Positions 1 through 6,805 of a DNA stretch of 12,273 nt are shown piece after piece (position 1 is the first letter of the stretch; each line of letters starts with the position of its first letter). This stretch comes from an uncultured Bacillaceae bacterium (GTDB lineage: Bacteria; Bacillota; Bacilli; Bacillales; Caldibacillaceae). A model generated the notes under the pieces. That model saw only the letters and a program-made list of their open reading frames with translations. It had not been told where the DNA came from and did not search any database. The stretch is taken from positions 1 through 12,273 of the forward strand of contig CALGAD010000154.1 of assembly GCA_937951955.1 (NCBI GenBank), given 5' to 3'. Made by a program: the position numbers and the translations under genes.

Positions 1-434
1 ACAGGTCCATACACATAATCATAATGATGCGGCTTTCCTTTGCGGCAATTTTGAACAAAGTTTTTCCACGATTGTTGATAATCCGTCCAATCGCTTTCAT
101 GAGGCAACGGAAATATCTTTCCCTTTAATTGGCGTAACTGCTTTAAATTTAGTTCATATACGATGCATGCTGGAACTCTTATATCCGGGTGATTAAAATA
201 TTGGGCTTTACTAATGCCCAATTGATTTAGTAGTTGGGGAGATATTTGTGGATGCGAGGCTCTTACTCGCGCCTATTTTTTCGCCTGAGCAAGATTTAAC
301 GTAACGTAAAAGCCCCTTCCGAAATCGGTAAGCTCCCTTTGTACCTCCAATCTGATACCCTGATATTGGATCAGATTTGCAGCAAATAAATTCGTTCCAT
401 GATAAACAATGCATTTATCTTTATCAGGAAGCAT
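1..434 (-). pseudogene. DUF3990-family gene, interrupted by in-frame TAG, partial at window edge
   Basis: Translating the minus strand from the ATG at 434-432 gives 144 complete codons that read as one DUF3990-type protein, except that codon 54 (plus-strand 273-275) is TAG. Before the stop come HGT (residues 12-14) and DFGRGFYVT (37-45), followed by QAKK. After it, still in frame, come ARVRASHP and a C-terminal stretch with W123, FVQNCRKGK and YDYVYGP (138-144). The family usually has a tryptophan in a QA..WA motif at the stop position, so TGG to TAG is the likely change. A GAGAGGAACC ribosome binding site sits just upstream (442-451). As I recall, DUF3990 proteins have an ADP-ribosyltransferase-like fold and may act as toxins or effectors; that role is family knowledge of moderate certainty. 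The gene is divergent from the DUF899 gene. The product should be a 53-residue fragment unless the stop is suppressed. The true end lies outside the window. Confidence 0.8.
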
Positions 435-446
435 AGAAAAGGTTCC

Positions 447-480
447 TCTCATAAATTAGAATCATTTCATGTTTATGAGA
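447..480. repeat. 9-bp inverted repeat in the DUF3990 leader
   Basis: TCTCATAAA (447-455) and TTTATGAGA (472-480) are perfect reverse complements separated by 16 nt. The inner arm abuts and partly overlaps the ribosome binding site of the broken DUF3990 gene. It could be an operator or an RNA hairpin that masks the binding site, or it could be chance in AT-rich DNA. The rest of the 252-nt gap between the two divergent genes shows no convincing promoter or other element. Confidence 0.3.
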
Positions 481-686
481 AAAAGCCTATTCGTATGTTT
501 TATTTAGAAAACGTATGTAAAAACAGTCATATATCTTTAAGCTGTTAGTATGGTTCTATGGACATGTTTAGTTTAGTTCATTGACGTTCTTTTAAAGAAG
601 TAGTGCTAAAAAACGATTCTAATTGCAGGAAATATATAGCAATTGGAGAATAACTAGTACAATACAATCATTTCAAGGTGATTTTT

Positions 687-1277
687 ATGTCTATTGAGGA
701 GATTCTAAAAGAAATTGAAATACTCGAGGAAGAAATAATCGAGAAAAAGAAAAAGCTTACCCAATTAAGAAAATCTATTCCTGAGCAAAAAGTAAAAAAT
801 TATCAATTTATCACTCTAGAAAAAGAAAATGTAAGTCTACTAGATCTTTTTAAAGACAAGGATGAACTAATCGTTATTCACAATATGGGAAAAAGTTGTG
901 CATACTGCACGATGTGGGCCGATGGTTTTAATGGCGTATATGAACATTTAATTCAAAAGGCTGCTTTTGTCCTTTCTTCTCCTGATTCTCCTGATGTAAT
1001 AATGGATTTTGCTGCCTCAAGAGGTTGGAGATTTCCAATTGTTTCCACTCAAGGAACGACATTTAAACAAGATTTGGGTTTTGAAAAGGACGGGCATTAC
1101 ATACCTGGAGTTTCCACCTTCAAAAAAGACAAGGAAGGAAATATTTATCATATTGCAAAAGCAAGGTTTGGGTCCTGGGATGATTATAATATTGTTTGGT
1201 ATCTATTTGATTTATTACCATCTGGTTCAAATGGTTTTATCCCTAAGATAAACTACAATTCATCAGCCAGTTTTTAA
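687..1277 (+). CDS. DUF899-family thioredoxin-like protein
   Basis: This encodes a complete 196-residue cytoplasmic protein. Residues 1-30 form a charged, probably coiled-coil helix rich in E and K. A thioredoxin/peroxiredoxin-like domain follows, with the family hallmark HNMGKSCAYCTMWADGFNG, whose cysteines are C71 and C74, and later GWRFPIVS and the conserved-looking W164-D165-D166-Y167-N168. DUF899 members are annotated as thioredoxin-like proteins of unknown substrate; a CxxC pair suggests redox activity, which is inference. The ATG at 687 is preferred over an in-frame GTG at 678 because AAGGTG (675-680) is placed correctly as its ribosome binding site, and the GTG lies inside that motif. 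It is divergent from the broken DUF3990 gene. A gene remnant begins right after the stop with no hairpin between them, so the two may once have been cotranscribed. It is the only intact gene in the first 2.3 kb. Confidence 0.85.
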   Translation: MSIEEILKEIEILEEEIIEKKKKLTQLRKSIPEQKVKNYQFITLEKENVSLLDLFKDKDELIVIHNMGKSCAYCTMWADGFNGVYEHLIQKAAFVLSSPDSPDVIMDFAASRGWRFPIVSTQGTTFKQDLGFEKDGHYIPGVSTFKKDKEGNIYHIAKARFGSWDDYNIVWYLFDLLPSGSNGFIPKINYNSSASF

Positions 1278-1280
1278 TAA

Positions 1281-1585
1281 ACTACTAATGTAGCCTTCCA
1301 GGTAAAAGATGACAAAATGGCTATTCTTTTTTATGAAATGATCCAGGTATGAAACTTGAACGAAGCTACGAAATGGAACAAAGTTCGTCACAGGGTGACT
1401 TTATTTTTTTTGAATTTGATTCTAATCTTATCTTTGAGATTCTTTTAAAGATATTTAGAAGTAAATTTGATTGGAATATGGCTGTGCAACTACAAAACTG
1501 TTTTGAATAAGCTTTTATTGCTGATCCAAATGGTTAAAATTTCATTTATATGAAACAAATACAAACGAATATCCATCCTAAATAA
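1281..1585 (+). pseudogene. Decayed gene remnant, possibly VOC/glyoxalase superfamily
   Basis: The region reads as protein in two frames with three lesions. One frame from 1281 gives TTNVAFQVKDDKMAILFYE to about 1337. A -1 shift there continues with NDPGMKLERSYEME and GDFIFFEFDSN, then FDWNMAVQLQNCFE up to TAA at 1508-1510. The same frame then gives AFIADPNG, a second TAA (1535-1537), and NFIYMKQI to a final TAA at 1583-1585. The N-terminal FYEN..GMKLERSYE and the C-terminal IADPNG.NFIYM resemble the start and end of a VOC (glyoxalase/bleomycin-resistance) domain, but the middle is short, so a deletion is also likely. No start codon with a ribosome binding site is seen. An intact-looking 53-codon ORF (1349-1510) exists inside it but lacks a good binding site. 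That it is a remnant is fairly well supported; the family is a guess. Confidence 0.45.
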
Positions 1586-1638
1586 CAAAAAAGTAAACGC
1601 AAGTGCTAAGTGAGATTTCCACTTTTCCACTTGCGTTT
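1586..1638 (-). terminator. Rho-independent terminator of the yvbH-like gene
   Basis: An 11-bp perfect stem pairs 1595-1605 (AAACGCAAGTG) with 1628-1638, and an inner 5-bp stem pairs 1608-1612 with 1620-1624. On the minus strand it is followed by a T-rich run (complement of the A-run at 1587-1592). It lies directly after the stop of the minus-strand yvbH-like gene at 1643. Confidence 0.75.
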
Positions 1639-1642
1639 GTTA

Positions 1643-2305
1643 TTACACTTTTATGGTAAATACTGCTAAAATCCCGCTATTTCTTACGAACTCATGATTG
1701 ATGTATTTTTCAAATACGTAGCCGAAATCCTTCTCCACGTATTTTTCCCTGTTACTTTCTAACCAGTCGAATCCAAATTTCGTTATTTGTTGAAATTCTT
1801 CTATTACACGTATTCCTTCCAACCTGGCATTTTGAAATATATTAGTTGCCTGATCCAGGCTTTTATAAGCAAATTCGAGCTTTGTCCGGTTTTCCTGCAT
1901 TTTTTCTTCAATATAAAGTAACGCTTTATAAAGATCCTTTAATTGATCGATTTGATTTTTTTGCACATCAATGCTGAAATGGATATCCCCAAGATTAAAT
2001 TTAATCTCGATATCCAGATCGATCCTGCCCGCAGTTTCAAGTGAAACATTCGTTATCGGGTACTTATAATAAGGAAGGCATTTCACCTTCTGTTTCGTTG
2101 AGGTAGCCAACTCGCCATCTACATGGATCAGTGCAAAATTTGTAAAACAATATTCATCAGCCTTAGTTTTTATAAGGAAGTAAATTTTTTCATGATCCTC
2201 ATACCGAACATAGTCATCGGCAATTGTTTTATCAAAATCTTACGGAGCGATAATTTTACCAATATCTGTAAGCCCCAAAGCATCAGATGCAATTTTTTTC
2301 AGCAT
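1643..2305 (-). pseudogene. yvbH: yvbH-like PH-domain gene with premature TAA at codon 22
   Basis: From an ATG at 2305-2303 preceded by AAGGAG (on plus, 2315-2320) the minus strand reads 220 codons of one continuous protein, except that codon 22 (plus 2240-2242) is TAA. The start is MLKKIASDALGLTDIGKIIAP, then the stop, then DFDKT. The N-terminal half (about 25-125) contains DEYCFTNFALIHVDGE and KCLPYYKYPI, which match what I know of the bacterial PH-like domain (bPH_1, formerly DUF1696) of B. subtilis YvbH. The C-terminal half (about 130-220) is a helical YvbH-type extension believed to mediate oligomerisation. The function is unknown. The likely change is GAA or CAA to TAA. No ATG follows within the next 60 codons, and TTG at 2110 is a leucine inside the domain without a binding site, so an active restart product is unlikely. 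Ribosome binding site, length and terminator are all preserved, suggesting recent inactivation. Confidence 0.85.
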
Positions 2306-2421
2306 TTGCCCCACTCCTTATTTTTATTTGGACATAATTTACATCGTTACAGACAAATTTATTCGCTTCCCATTTTTTCTGACAAAGTTTCTTCTTTCCA
2401 TGAATATTTTCTCTAATAACC

Positions 2422-2451
2422 TTTACAAGTTAAAATTAGATTGATTATAAT
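2422..2451 (+). promoter_or_regulatory. Sigma-A-type promoter of clpB
   Basis: TTTACA (2422-2427) and a consensus TATAAT (2446-2451) are separated by 18 nt. The predicted transcription start, near 2458, falls at the edge of the CtsR box. The start codon of clpB lies about 30 nt further on, giving a very short leader. Confidence 0.7.
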
Positions 2452-2459
2452 TAAACCAA

Positions 2460-2476
2460 GGTCAAAAAAGGTCAAA
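2460..2476 (+). promoter_or_regulatory. CtsR operator of clpB
   Basis: GGTCAAA-AAA-GGTCAAA is an exact match to the CtsR heptamer direct repeat (A/GGTCAAA, 3 nt, A/GGTCAAA). CtsR represses class III heat-shock genes (clp genes) in Firmicutes. Here the box begins at the predicted transcription start, and its second half shares bases with the AAAGGAG ribosome binding site (2474-2480). Bound CtsR should block initiation of transcription. No CIRCE element is present. Confidence 0.9.
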
Positions 2477-2488
2477 GGAGTCTTGCCT

Positions 2489-5083
2489 ATGGATATTAAT
2501 CGAATGACGGAACGACTGCAAACAGCAATCATGAATGCCCAGTCTCTCGCCATACGCAACGGACATCAAGAACTCGATGAAGTGCATCTTTATTCTGCTT
2601 TTATAGAAGACGATAACAGTCTTGTTCTTTCCATTTTGGAGCAGTTACATATCCATAAAAGTGAATTGCAGAACGAACTCGAACGCTTGCTAAGGTTGAA
2701 ACCACAAGTTTCCGGAGCTGGAGTGGAACAGGGAAAAATATATATTACAAATCAGCTGCAAAGAATTTTTGCCGAGGCAGAAAGTATCAGTAAACAGTTT
2801 ACCGATGAATATATTTCTGTTGAGCATATCCTCATTGCCTCGTTAAAATTGGATACCGATATCGGTGCTTTTTTGAAAAAGAAAGGAGTTACTTTAGACC
2901 GGCTACTGCGGGTTGTTAAGGATATTCGCGGCAATCAACGGGTCACATCTCCCAACCCTGAAGGAACTTATAATGCTCTACAAAAGTACGGACGCAATCT
3001 TGTCGATGAGGCTAAAGCTGGAAAACTCGACCCTGTAATCGGCCGGGATACTGAAATTCGCAATGTTATCCGCATTTTATCCCGAAAAACAAAAAATAAC
3101 CCGGTATTAATTGGTGAACCTGGGGTTGGTAAAACGGCCATTGTCGAAGGACTTGCGCAACGAATCGTGCGGAAAGATGTACCGGAAAGCCTGCGCGGGA
3201 AAACAATCTTCGCACTTGACATGAGTGCTCTGGTCGCCGGGGCAAAATTCCGCGGCGAATTTGAAGAGCGCCTAAAAGCGGTATTGAATGAAATTAAAAA
3301 ATCGAATGGTCAAATTATTCTCTTTATCGATGAAATCCACACGATCGTCGGTGCCGGGAAAACGGAAGGCGCTATGGATGCAGGAAACATGTTAAAACCG
3401 ATGCTCGCTCGTGGGGAACTCCACTGCATCGGGGCAACGACTTTAGATGAATATCGCCAGTATATAGAAAAAGATAAAGCATTAGAACGCCGCTTCCAGC
3501 AAGTCCTCGTCCAGGAGCCGGATGTGGAAGATACGATATCGATTCTTCGCGGCCTGAAAGAACGGTACGAAGTGTTCCATGGGGTAAAAATCCACGACCG
3601 GGCGCTCGTTGCCGCCGCAACCCTTTCCAATCGCTATATTACCGATCGATTTTTACCGGATAAGGCGATCGATCTCGTCGATGAAGCCTGTGCCACGATC
3701 CGGACCGAAATCGACTCGATGCCAGCGGAACTTGATGAAGTGACAAGACGGGTCATGCAATTAGAAATTGAAGAGGCAGCTCTTGAAAAGGAAAAGGATC
3801 CCGCCAGTAAAGAACGACTGGAATCATTGCGAAAAGAATTAGCCGATATGCGCGATAAAGCGAATGAAATGAAGGCAAGATGGCAGCTGGAAAAAGAAGC
3901 CATCACGAAAGTAAGAGAAAAACGCGAACAGCTGGAAAAATTGCGTCGCGAGTTGGAAAAAGCCGAAGACGAATACGATTTAAATAAAGCGGCGGAATTG
4001 AAACACGGAAAAATTCCCGCATTAGAAAAAGAGCTATTCGAACTGGAAAAACAGATGAGCGAACAAAAGGAGAATACTTTATTAAGGGAGGAAGTGACCG
4101 AAGACGAAATTGCCGAAATTGTCGCCCGCTGGACCGGTATTCCGGTGACGCGACTTGTCGAAGGAGAGCGGCAAAAGTTGCTTCGTCTGGAAGAATCCCT
4201 CAAGAAACGGGTGATCGGACAGGATGAAGCCGTCAATCTCGTTGCTGACAGTGTGTTACGTGCAAGGGCCGGTATTAAAGATCCGAATCGTCCGATTGGT
4301 TCCTTCCTGTTCCTTGGACCGACAGGGGTGGGGAAAACTGAACTGGCAAAAGCACTGGCACAAAATTTATTCGATAGTGAAAACCAGATCGTCCGTATCG
4401 ATATGTCCGAATACATGGAAAAGTTTTCCGTCTCCCGATTGATCGGTGCCCCTCCCGGATATGTCGGTTATGAGGAAGGCGGACAGCTGACGGAAGCGGT
4501 AAGACGACAACCTTATTCCGTTATCTTATTTGACGAAATCGAAAAAGCTCATCCGGATGTTTTCAATATCTTATTGCAAGTATTAGACGATGGTCATATT
4601 ACCGACAGTCAAGGCCGTCAAGTAGATTTTAAAAATACGGTCATTATCATGACGTCCAATATCGGTTCACAAACCCTTTTGGAACGGGCGGAAACAGGCA
4701 TCATTGACAAACAAACGGAAGAACTGGTGATGGCACAACTGCATCAACACTTCCGTCCGGAATTTTTAAACCGCATCGACGAAATCATTCTGTTCAGACC
4801 TTTAACAAAAGACGTGATTGCGAAAATCATTGATAAATTGATCGCTGAAATTCAAGTCCGTTTGAAAGATCGGTTCATTACTTTGCAATTGACCGATGAG
4901 GCAAAAACATATATCACAACGAACGCCTACGAACCCCAATATGGGGCACGCCCTATAAAACGGTACTTGCAGCGGGAGTTGGAAACGAAACTCGCTAAAG
5001 AAATCATTGCCGGAAATATCGGCGAAAATGATCATGTTCTCGTAACCGTGAAAGATCATCAGCTTACCCTGCAAATTCAGTAA
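2489..5083 (+). CDS. clpB: ATP-dependent chaperone ClpB (Hsp100 disaggregase)
   Basis: This 864-residue protein is a hexameric AAA+ disaggregase that, with DnaK, pulls polypeptides from heat-induced aggregates in the cytoplasm. Domain order is the Clp N-domain (1 to about 145), NBD1 with Walker A GEPGVGKT (209-216) and Walker B FIDE (D281, E282), a long charged coiled-coil M-domain (about 410-530), NBD2 with Walker A GPTGVGKT (610-617) and Walker B FDEIEKAH (D682, E683), and a C-terminal small domain with GARPIKRYLQRELE. The coiled-coil M-domain and the lack of an IGF/IGL ClpP-binding loop separate it from ClpA, ClpC and ClpX. Length matches ClpB. The ATG at 2489 (MDINRMTE) is chosen because AAAGGAG sits 8 nt upstream; an in-frame TTG at 2441 lies within the promoter. 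It is expressed singly, under a CtsR box, and ends in a strong hairpin. Confidence 0.97.
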   Translation: MDINRMTERLQTAIMNAQSLAIRNGHQELDEVHLYSAFIEDDNSLVLSILEQLHIHKSELQNELERLLRLKPQVSGAGVEQGKIYITNQLQRIFAEAESISKQFTDEYISVEHILIASLKLDTDIGAFLKKKGVTLDRLLRVVKDIRGNQRVTSPNPEGTYNALQKYGRNLVDEAKAGKLDPVIGRDTEIRNVIRILSRKTKNNPVLIGEPGVGKTAIVEGLAQRIVRKDVPESLRGKTIFALDMSALVAGAKFRGEFEERLKAVLNEIKKSNGQIILFIDEIHTIVGAGKTEGAMDAGNMLKPMLARGELHCIGATTLDEYRQYIEKDKALERRFQQVLVQEPDVEDTISILRGLKERYEVFHGVKIHDRALVAAATLSNRYITDRFLPDKAIDLVDEACATIRTEIDSMPAELDEVTRRVMQLEIEEAALEKEKDPASKERLESLRKELADMRDKANEMKARWQLEKEAITKVREKREQLEKLRRELEKAEDEYDLNKAAELKHGKIPALEKELFELEKQMSEQKENTLLREEVTEDEIAEIVARWTGIPVTRLVEGERQKLLRLEESLKKRVIGQDEAVNLVADSVLRARAGIKDPNRPIGSFLFLGPTGVGKTELAKALAQNLFDSENQIVRIDMSEYMEKFSVSRLIGAPPGYVGYEEGGQLTEAVRRQPYSVILFDEIEKAHPDVFNILLQVLDDGHITDSQGRQVDFKNTVIIMTSNIGSQTLLERAETGIIDKQTEELVMAQLHQHFRPEFLNRIDEIILFRPLTKDVIAKIIDKLIAEIQVRLKDRFITLQLTDEAKTYITTNAYEPQYGARPIKRYLQRELETKLAKEIIAGNIGENDHVLVTVKDHQLTLQIQ

Positions 5084-5084
5084 G

Positions 5085-5122
5085 AAAAACCGCCATCAAC
5101 ATTTTCGTTGATGGCGGTTTTT
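5085..5122. terminator. Bidirectional terminator between clpB and the MFS gene
   Basis: Perfect 16-bp arms (5085-5100 and 5107-5122) with a 6-nt loop ATTTTC have a GC-rich core (CCGCCATCAAC) and an A-run on one side and a T-run on the other. It starts just after the clpB stop and ends 7 nt before the stop of the convergent MFS gene, so it should serve both. Confidence 0.9.
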
Positions 5123-5128
5123 GTTCAT

Positions 5129-6295
5129 TTATATTTCTTTCGCACCACGTGATAATACTAAAGAACTGCGAATCGATAAAACAGCGGTAATTAAGCTGAC
5201 AATGATTAATATTCCACCAATATAAGGATTTTCTCTGATAGAGAGTTCACTTACGACCACTCCCCCGATTAGAGAACCAAAGGCAATGCCGAGATGCAAT
5301 GCAGAATTGTTCAAACTTTGCATGATATCCCCGGCTTCCGGAATCGTTTCAATTAAATAGCTTTGCATAGCCGGCGATATTCCCCAGCTTAACATGGCCC
5401 AAATGACAATACAAAGTAAGTATGCCCATGGTGAAAAGTTGGCATGGGGCAGGAAGAAAAATAACATGCTGAAAATAACGAGACTGGCAACAATCGTTTT
5501 TCTCGAACCGATCAAATCACTGATCAATCCGCCAAAACCACCACCGGCAACTGCCGCCACACCGTAAATAAAGTATAAAATACCGATCCAGCCTACTGAT
5601 AAATTTGTTGTTTCAGACAAATACGGTTTAAAATAGGCGTACAGCACCGTGTGACCACCCATATATAAAAAGGTCGTAAATAAAGCGAGAAATAATTTGT
5701 GATTTTTAAAGCCAACCAATAAAGATTTCAACGGTGTCGCCGGTCTTGGTGCAATTTTTCCCATGAATAAATGGACACCAATGATGGAAAGAACGGTTAA
5801 AATCGTAATTAACACAAATGGTGCCCGCCAGCTAAAGGAAGAGCCGAGATAAATTCCGATCGGAACCCCCAACACCAGGGATGCACTCGTCCCCATCGAT
5901 ACAATACCGATCGCTCTTCCCTTATATTTTTCCTGAACAATGTTCGGGGCAATTACAATACATAATAGGACCAATAATGATGAACTAAATGCCTGAATAA
6001 TCCGGGCAATAAATAAAATTGCATAATTCGGGCTGAAAACTGTGAGAATATTGCCCGCAAGGAAAATATATAGACAGATTAAAATTAATTTTTTCCGCTC
6101 CATTTTTGCTGTTAACACGAGGAGCATCGGTGAAAAAATGGCATAAATTAATGAAAAGATAGTAATCAAATTCCCTGCCTGGGCTAAGGAAACTTGCAAA
6201 TCTGCGGCCATTAAATCGAGAATACCGCTAATTATGAGTTCGACCATTCCGGAGATAAACGCAATGATCGCTAAAAAATATATCCGTTTATTCAT
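5129..6295 (-). CDS. MFS transporter, DHA1/AraJ-like efflux family
   Basis: This 388-residue, very hydrophobic inner-membrane protein has about 12 predicted membrane segments and belongs to the major facilitator superfamily. The TM5 motif C typical of drug/proton antiporters appears as GTSASLVLGVPIGIYLG (135-151). The loop between TM8 and TM9 carries GGLISDLIGSRKT (255-267), a motif A copy. The motif A in the loop between TM2 and TM3 is degraded (LTAKMERKKL). The sequence resembles AraJ-type exporters of Bacillus such as YtbD; the substrate cannot be told from sequence, and an efflux role is family inference. The ATG at 6295 is chosen because GGAGGT lies 7 nt upstream; a GTG at 6310 is in frame but sits before that motif. 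It is monocistronic, convergent with clpB and divergent from the coat gene. No regulator gene lies beside it. Confidence 0.85.
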   Translation of the reverse strand: MNKRIYFLAIIAFISGMVELIISGILDLMAADLQVSLAQAGNLITIFSLIYAIFSPMLLVLTAKMERKKLILICLYIFLAGNILTVFSPNYAILFIARIIQAFSSSLLVLLCIVIAPNIVQEKYKGRAIGIVSMGTSASLVLGVPIGIYLGSSFSWRAPFVLITILTVLSIIGVHLFMGKIAPRPATPLKSLLVGFKNHKLFLALFTTFLYMGGHTVLYAYFKPYLSETTNLSVGWIGILYFIYGVAAVAGGGFGGLISDLIGSRKTIVASLVIFSMLFFFLPHANFSPWAYLLCIVIWAMLSWGISPAMQSYLIETIPEAGDIMQSLNNSALHLGIAFGSLIGGVVVSELSIRENPYIGGILIIVSLITAVLSIRSSLVLSRGAKEI

Positions 6296-6326
6296 ATTCA
6301 AAACCTCCACGATCAGTACCTATGTA

Positions 6327-6355
6327 ATCTTAACGCTTTTTTAACTGCCAGGCAA
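6327..6355 (-). promoter_or_regulatory. Candidate sigma-A promoter of the MFS gene
   Basis: On the minus strand, TTGCCT (6355-6350) and TAAGAT (6332-6327) are spaced by 17 nt, about 32 nt upstream of the MFS start codon. Each box matches consensus at four or five of six positions. Confidence 0.5.
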
Positions 6356-6460
6356 GAAGTGTTTAGCCCCCTTACGTCCTTGTTATTTTTGTGTCTTTTC
6401 AGTCCATCCATTCCAAATATAGTTATTTGTCCAATTTTTCCGAAGCGGGACATTTGTCGG

Positions 6461-6483
6461 TGTCAAATTGCCCGAAATTGACA
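6461..6483. repeat. Imperfect dyad upstream of the coat gene
   Basis: TGTCAAATT (6461-6469) and AAATTGACA (6475-6483) form an inverted repeat with 8 of 9 pairs matching around GCCCG. It ends 36 nt before the coat-gene start and about 105 nt behind the MFS -35 box. It could be an operator or a leader hairpin. No clear sigma-K or sigma-E promoter was recognised nearby. Confidence 0.3.
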
Positions 6484-6519
6484 TTCAATAAACAAGAAAG
6501 ATATCGGAGGTGATATTCT

Positions 6520-6720
6520 TTGTCTCACGGAAAATGCTGCCCGCAAATTGCCCCCGCTCGCGTTTGTGTTCACAATCGTTTTGTGAAACGTCCAATCCCG
6601 GTGATTCATCCCGTTATCCATGTTGATCGCATTAATGTTGTACCTGTACCGCGCCATATTGTAAAACATTTTCGCAGAAGAGAAGTATTTGATCCTTGCG
6701 GCAGACCAAGATTTTGGTAA
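6520..6720 (+). CDS. CotD-like small spore coat protein
   Basis: This is a 66-residue basic protein beginning MSHGKCCPQIAP, with a central block VIHPVIHVDRINVVPVPRHI and an aromatic end GRPRFW. A short Cys pair near the start, HP and H-V-x-x-I-N repeats and an abundance of His, Pro and Val fit the inner spore coat protein D (CotD) family, typically about 60-80 residues. Such proteins are made in the mother cell late in sporulation, under sigma-K with GerE in B. subtilis, and are laid down in the coat. The start is TTG, chosen because GGAGGTGAT (6506-6514) is well placed 5 nt ahead and no ATG lies in frame. It is a single-gene unit with its own terminator and is divergent from the MFS gene. 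The main uncertainty is assignment to CotD rather than another His-rich coat family. Confidence 0.75.
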   Translation: MSHGKCCPQIAPARVCVHNRFVKRPIPVIHPVIHVDRINVVPVPRHIVKHFRRREVFDPCGRPRFW

Positions 6721-6726
6721 AAACGG

Positions 6727-6758
6727 AAAAATACCTTACAAATTTGTAAGGTATTTTT
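6727..6758. terminator. Perfect palindromic bidirectional terminator
   Basis: A perfect 32-nt palindrome (two 16-nt arms meeting at 6742/6743) has A-run and T-run flanks around the core TACCTTACAAA. It follows the coat-gene stop by 6 nt and lies about 50 nt beyond the stop of the convergent macro-domain gene, so it can end both transcripts. Confidence 0.85.
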
Positions 6759-6805
6759 CTCTGTTATTGAAAATCTATTTGCTTTAACCAAATCGTTAAA
6801 AAATA

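Noticed and set aside
273..275. Programmed readthrough or recoding at the internal stop codons
   Set aside because: The two full-frame interrupted genes use different stops at different probable amino acids, with no shared downstream structure seen; ordinary nonsense mutation is simpler.
211..414. 67-codon minus-strand ORF beginning MHCLSW
   Set aside because: It is an out-of-frame reading of the interrupted DUF3990 gene, whose own frame carries the family motifs and a ribosome binding site.
678..680. GTG start for the DUF899 protein
   Set aside because: It is part of the AAGGTG ribosome binding site for the ATG at 687.
1349..1510. Independent 53-residue gene starting MKLERSYEME
   Set aside because: It has no ribosome binding site, and coding-like sequence continues on both sides through a frameshift and stops, so a remnant is the better reading.
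2108..2110. TTG as the start of a 155-residue yvbH-like protein
   Set aside because: No ribosome binding site, and the in-frame codons upstream continue the PH domain (FALIHVDGEL) to an ATG with AAGGAG at 2305.
2441..2443. TTG as an upstream start for clpB
   Set aside because: It lies between the -35 and -10 boxes, upstream of the predicted transcript start; ATG at 2489 has the binding site and the usual ClpB N-terminus.
3634..4416. 260-codon minus-strand ORF inside clpB
   Set aside because: It is Ser-rich antisense shadow of the conserved clpB coding sequence, with no binding site or family resemblance.
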